Positions 13,666 through 14,798 of a DNA stretch of 14,798 nucleotides are shown piece after piece. Both the position numbers and the translations under genes were made by a program. The number at the start of each line of letters is the position of its first letter. Positions within the stretch are counted from its first letter, which is position 1. The notes beneath the pieces were generated by a model that was not told where the DNA came from, made no database searches, and saw only the letters and a list, made by a program, of their open reading frames with translations. The DNA is from an uncultured Janibacter sp. (GTDB lineage Bacteria; Actinomycetota; Actinomycetes; Actinomycetales; Dermatophilaceae): contig CAMICF010000055.1 in NCBI GenBank assembly GCA_946222495.1, forward strand, positions 1-14,798, given 5' to 3'.

Positions 13666-14536
13666 GGCGCCTCTTCTCGAGCATCCGCACGAGCATCGGC
13701 ACGACCTCGTCGGTGTGGCCGACGCGGGCGGCGGAGACACCGGTGCGGCGGAGCATGGTGGCGACGTCCGCCCTTCGCTCGGTCTCCGCGGCACCGAAGT
13801 CGCGGGCCAGCTGGCGGTCGGTGCCGAGCAGGTCCGGCAGCTCGCGCTCCGAGCCGACGTCCCGCACGCGTGTCTCCGGGGCCAGGTCGAGGGGGTCGAG
13901 GTCCGCCACGTCCACCCACAGCACCTCGTGCCGCAGCCGCAGCGTGCGCAGCGCGTCCTCGACAGCCGGGGCGTCGACGCCGTCGTCGGCGATGATCAGC
14001 AGGACCTTGCGCCCGCGGATCGTGCGGCCGATGTGCCGCAACAGCTCCGGCAGGTCCGAAGGGGGCGAGTCCGCCTGCGAGCGCGCCACCCCCTCCTGGA
14101 GCAGCATCTCGAGGTGCCCCTCGGAGGACCGGGACCGGGTCGCGCGGATCCGCTCCGACCCGCCGCTCACCATCGACACGTCGTCGCCGTGGCGGACGGC
14201 GAGCCAGCCGAGCACCCCGGCGACCATGACCGCCACATCCCGCTTCACCTCGCCGCCGGCGGCGAGGCCGGCCATCTCCCGACCGGCGGGCAGGACGATG
14301 ATGAGGGAGAAGTGGCGCTCGGCGACGTACCGCTTGATGAGCATCGAGCCGTGGCGGGCGGAGGCCTTCCAGTCGATGTCGCGGACGTCGTCACCGGCGG
14401 CGTACTCCCGCAGGTCGTCGAAGTCCATCGAACGCCCCTTGTGGACCGAGGCGTAGCCACCCTCGAGGAGGGCGACGGACCGGCGCCGGACGTGGATCGA
14501 CAGCTTGCCCTTGACCTTGGTGACGAGGGAGGCCAT
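13655..14536 (-). CDS. DUF58 domain protein of the MoxR/VWA operon
   Basis: This 293-residue, largely soluble protein carries the DUF58 signature: GRSMDFDDLREYAAGDDVRDIDWKASAR (35-61), followed by LIKRYVAERHFSLIIVLPAGREM (67-88). DUF58 proteins are encoded directly after MoxR ATPases and have a VWA-like fold. Here the expected metal-site aspartate is replaced (VLPAGREM where related proteins have D.S.SM), so this copy probably does not bind metal in the classical way. The rest includes RGKVLLIIADDGVDAPAVEDALR-like strands of a Rossmann core. The start ATG at 14534-14536 lies six bases after the MoxR stop with AGGA seven bases upstream. The C-terminus ends in a basic LEKRRRGR. The function is unknown beyond a probable role as a MoxR partner. 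Confidence 0.93.
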   Translation of the reverse strand: MASLVTKVKGKLSIHVRRRSVALLEGGYASVHKGRSMDFDDLREYAAGDDVRDIDWKASARHGSMLIKRYVAERHFSLIIVLPAGREMAGLAAGGEVKRDVAVMVAGVLGWLAVRHGDDVSMVSGGSERIRATRSRSSEGHLEMLLQEGVARSQADSPPSDLPELLRHIGRTIRGRKVLLIIADDGVDAPAVEDALRTLRLRHEVLWVDVADLDPLDLAPETRVRDVGSERELPDLLGTDRQLARDFGAAETERRADVATMLRRTGVSAARVGHTDEVVPMLVRMLEKRRRGR

Positions 14537-14542
14537 GGCGTC

Positions 14543-14798
14543 CTACGGGGTCCGGACGCCGCGCACGACCGCATCGATGAGCGTCTCGACCCGCACGTCG
14601 TCGGCCGTGGCCTCGTAGGTGAGGAGGACGCGGTGGCGGAGCACCCGGTGGGCCAGGTGGCGGATGTCCTCTGGGATGACGTGGTCGCGCCCCTGGAGCA
14701 GCGCCGACGCGCGGGCCGCCTGGGCGAAGGCGATGGTCGCCCGCGGGCTGGCGCCGATCTCGACGTAGCGGGCGAGCTCCGGCGGCATGACCCGTCGC
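14543..14798 (-). CDS. MoxR-type AAA+ ATPase, C-terminal lid domain only (5' part outside window)
   Basis: The last 84 or so residues of a MoxR ATPase are visible; the gene enters from the right edge and stops at TAG (14543-14545). The visible part is the AAA lid 2 domain: MPPELARYVEIGASPRATIAFAQAARASALLQGRDHVIPEDIRHLAHRVLRHRVLL. It contains the sensor-2 arginine in GASPRAT and the PEDI/V motif shared by nearly all MoxR proteins. The Walker motifs lie outside. MoxR ATPases are thought to act as chaperone-like remodellers together with the VWA proteins of their operon. The ATG at 14786-14788 is internal, not the start, because the frame stays open to the window edge and the homologous domain begins earlier. 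Confidence 0.93.
   Translation of the reverse strand, partial: RRVMPPELARYVEIGASPRATIAFAQAARASALLQGRDHVIPEDIRHLAHRVLRHRVLLTYEATADDVRVETLIDAVVRGVRTP

Noticed and set aside
1..14798. tRNA/rRNA genes, CRISPR arrays, insertion sequences or phage genes
   Set aside because: No spaced repeats, transposase motifs or cloverleaf-like segments were found; the non-coding space totals only a few hundred bases.

Overview
The window is high-GC DNA with dense, mostly minus-strand coding, frequent 4-bp ATGA/GTGA gene overlaps, some GTG starts and strong C/G preference at third codon positions. This points to an actinomycete (Actinomycetota). The gene content would suit a member of the Intrasporangiaceae or Micrococcales, but that placement is only a guess from style.

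Region 1 (1-9628, all minus strand) is a myo-inositol catabolic and uptake operon. It is transcribed from the right: inositol dehydrogenase (iolG), a TIM-barrel inosose dehydratase/isomerase (iolE-like), 5-dehydro-2-deoxygluconokinase (iolC), a stand-alone Cgl0159-type (beta/alpha)8 aldolase candidate, 5-deoxy-glucuronate isomerase (iolB) and the ThDP-dependent hydrolase iolD. These are followed by a sugar ABC importer: lipoprotein binding protein, permease and a single-domain ATPase whose last residues lie beyond the left edge. Most junctions overlap by 1-4 bases, so the genes are probably one translationally coupled transcript. No iolA (methylmalonate-semialdehyde dehydrogenase) and no MFS inositol permease are in the window.

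Region 2 (9629-10503) is the control region and regulator. A 134-bp divergent intergenic region separates iolG from a plus-strand GntR/HutC-type regulator. It holds a good -35 (TTGACA) for the iol operon, two copies of a GTCCGGA-centred palindrome that are operator candidates, and a TATGCT box placed so that the regulator mRNA may be leaderless.

Region 3 (10516-14798, all minus strand) is a MoxR/DUF58/VWA operon, also transcribed from the right: C-terminus of a MoxR-type AAA+ ATPase, a DUF58 protein, a small one-TM protein in the position usually held by DUF4381, two membrane-anchored von Willebrand A proteins, and a one-TM protein with a very charged, low-complexity tail. The cluster resembles the Bat/MoxR systems of other bacteria, whose clients are largely unknown. 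It converges on the regulator gene with only 12 bp between the stop codons, and shows no functional link to inositol.

At the DNA level, the heptamer CGAAGGG occurs 19 times in the window (9 on plus, 10 on minus). It falls in all reading frames and in at least one case costs two rare arginine codons, which suggests an over-represented genomic word. I see no tRNA, rRNA, insertion sequence, CRISPR array or phage gene.
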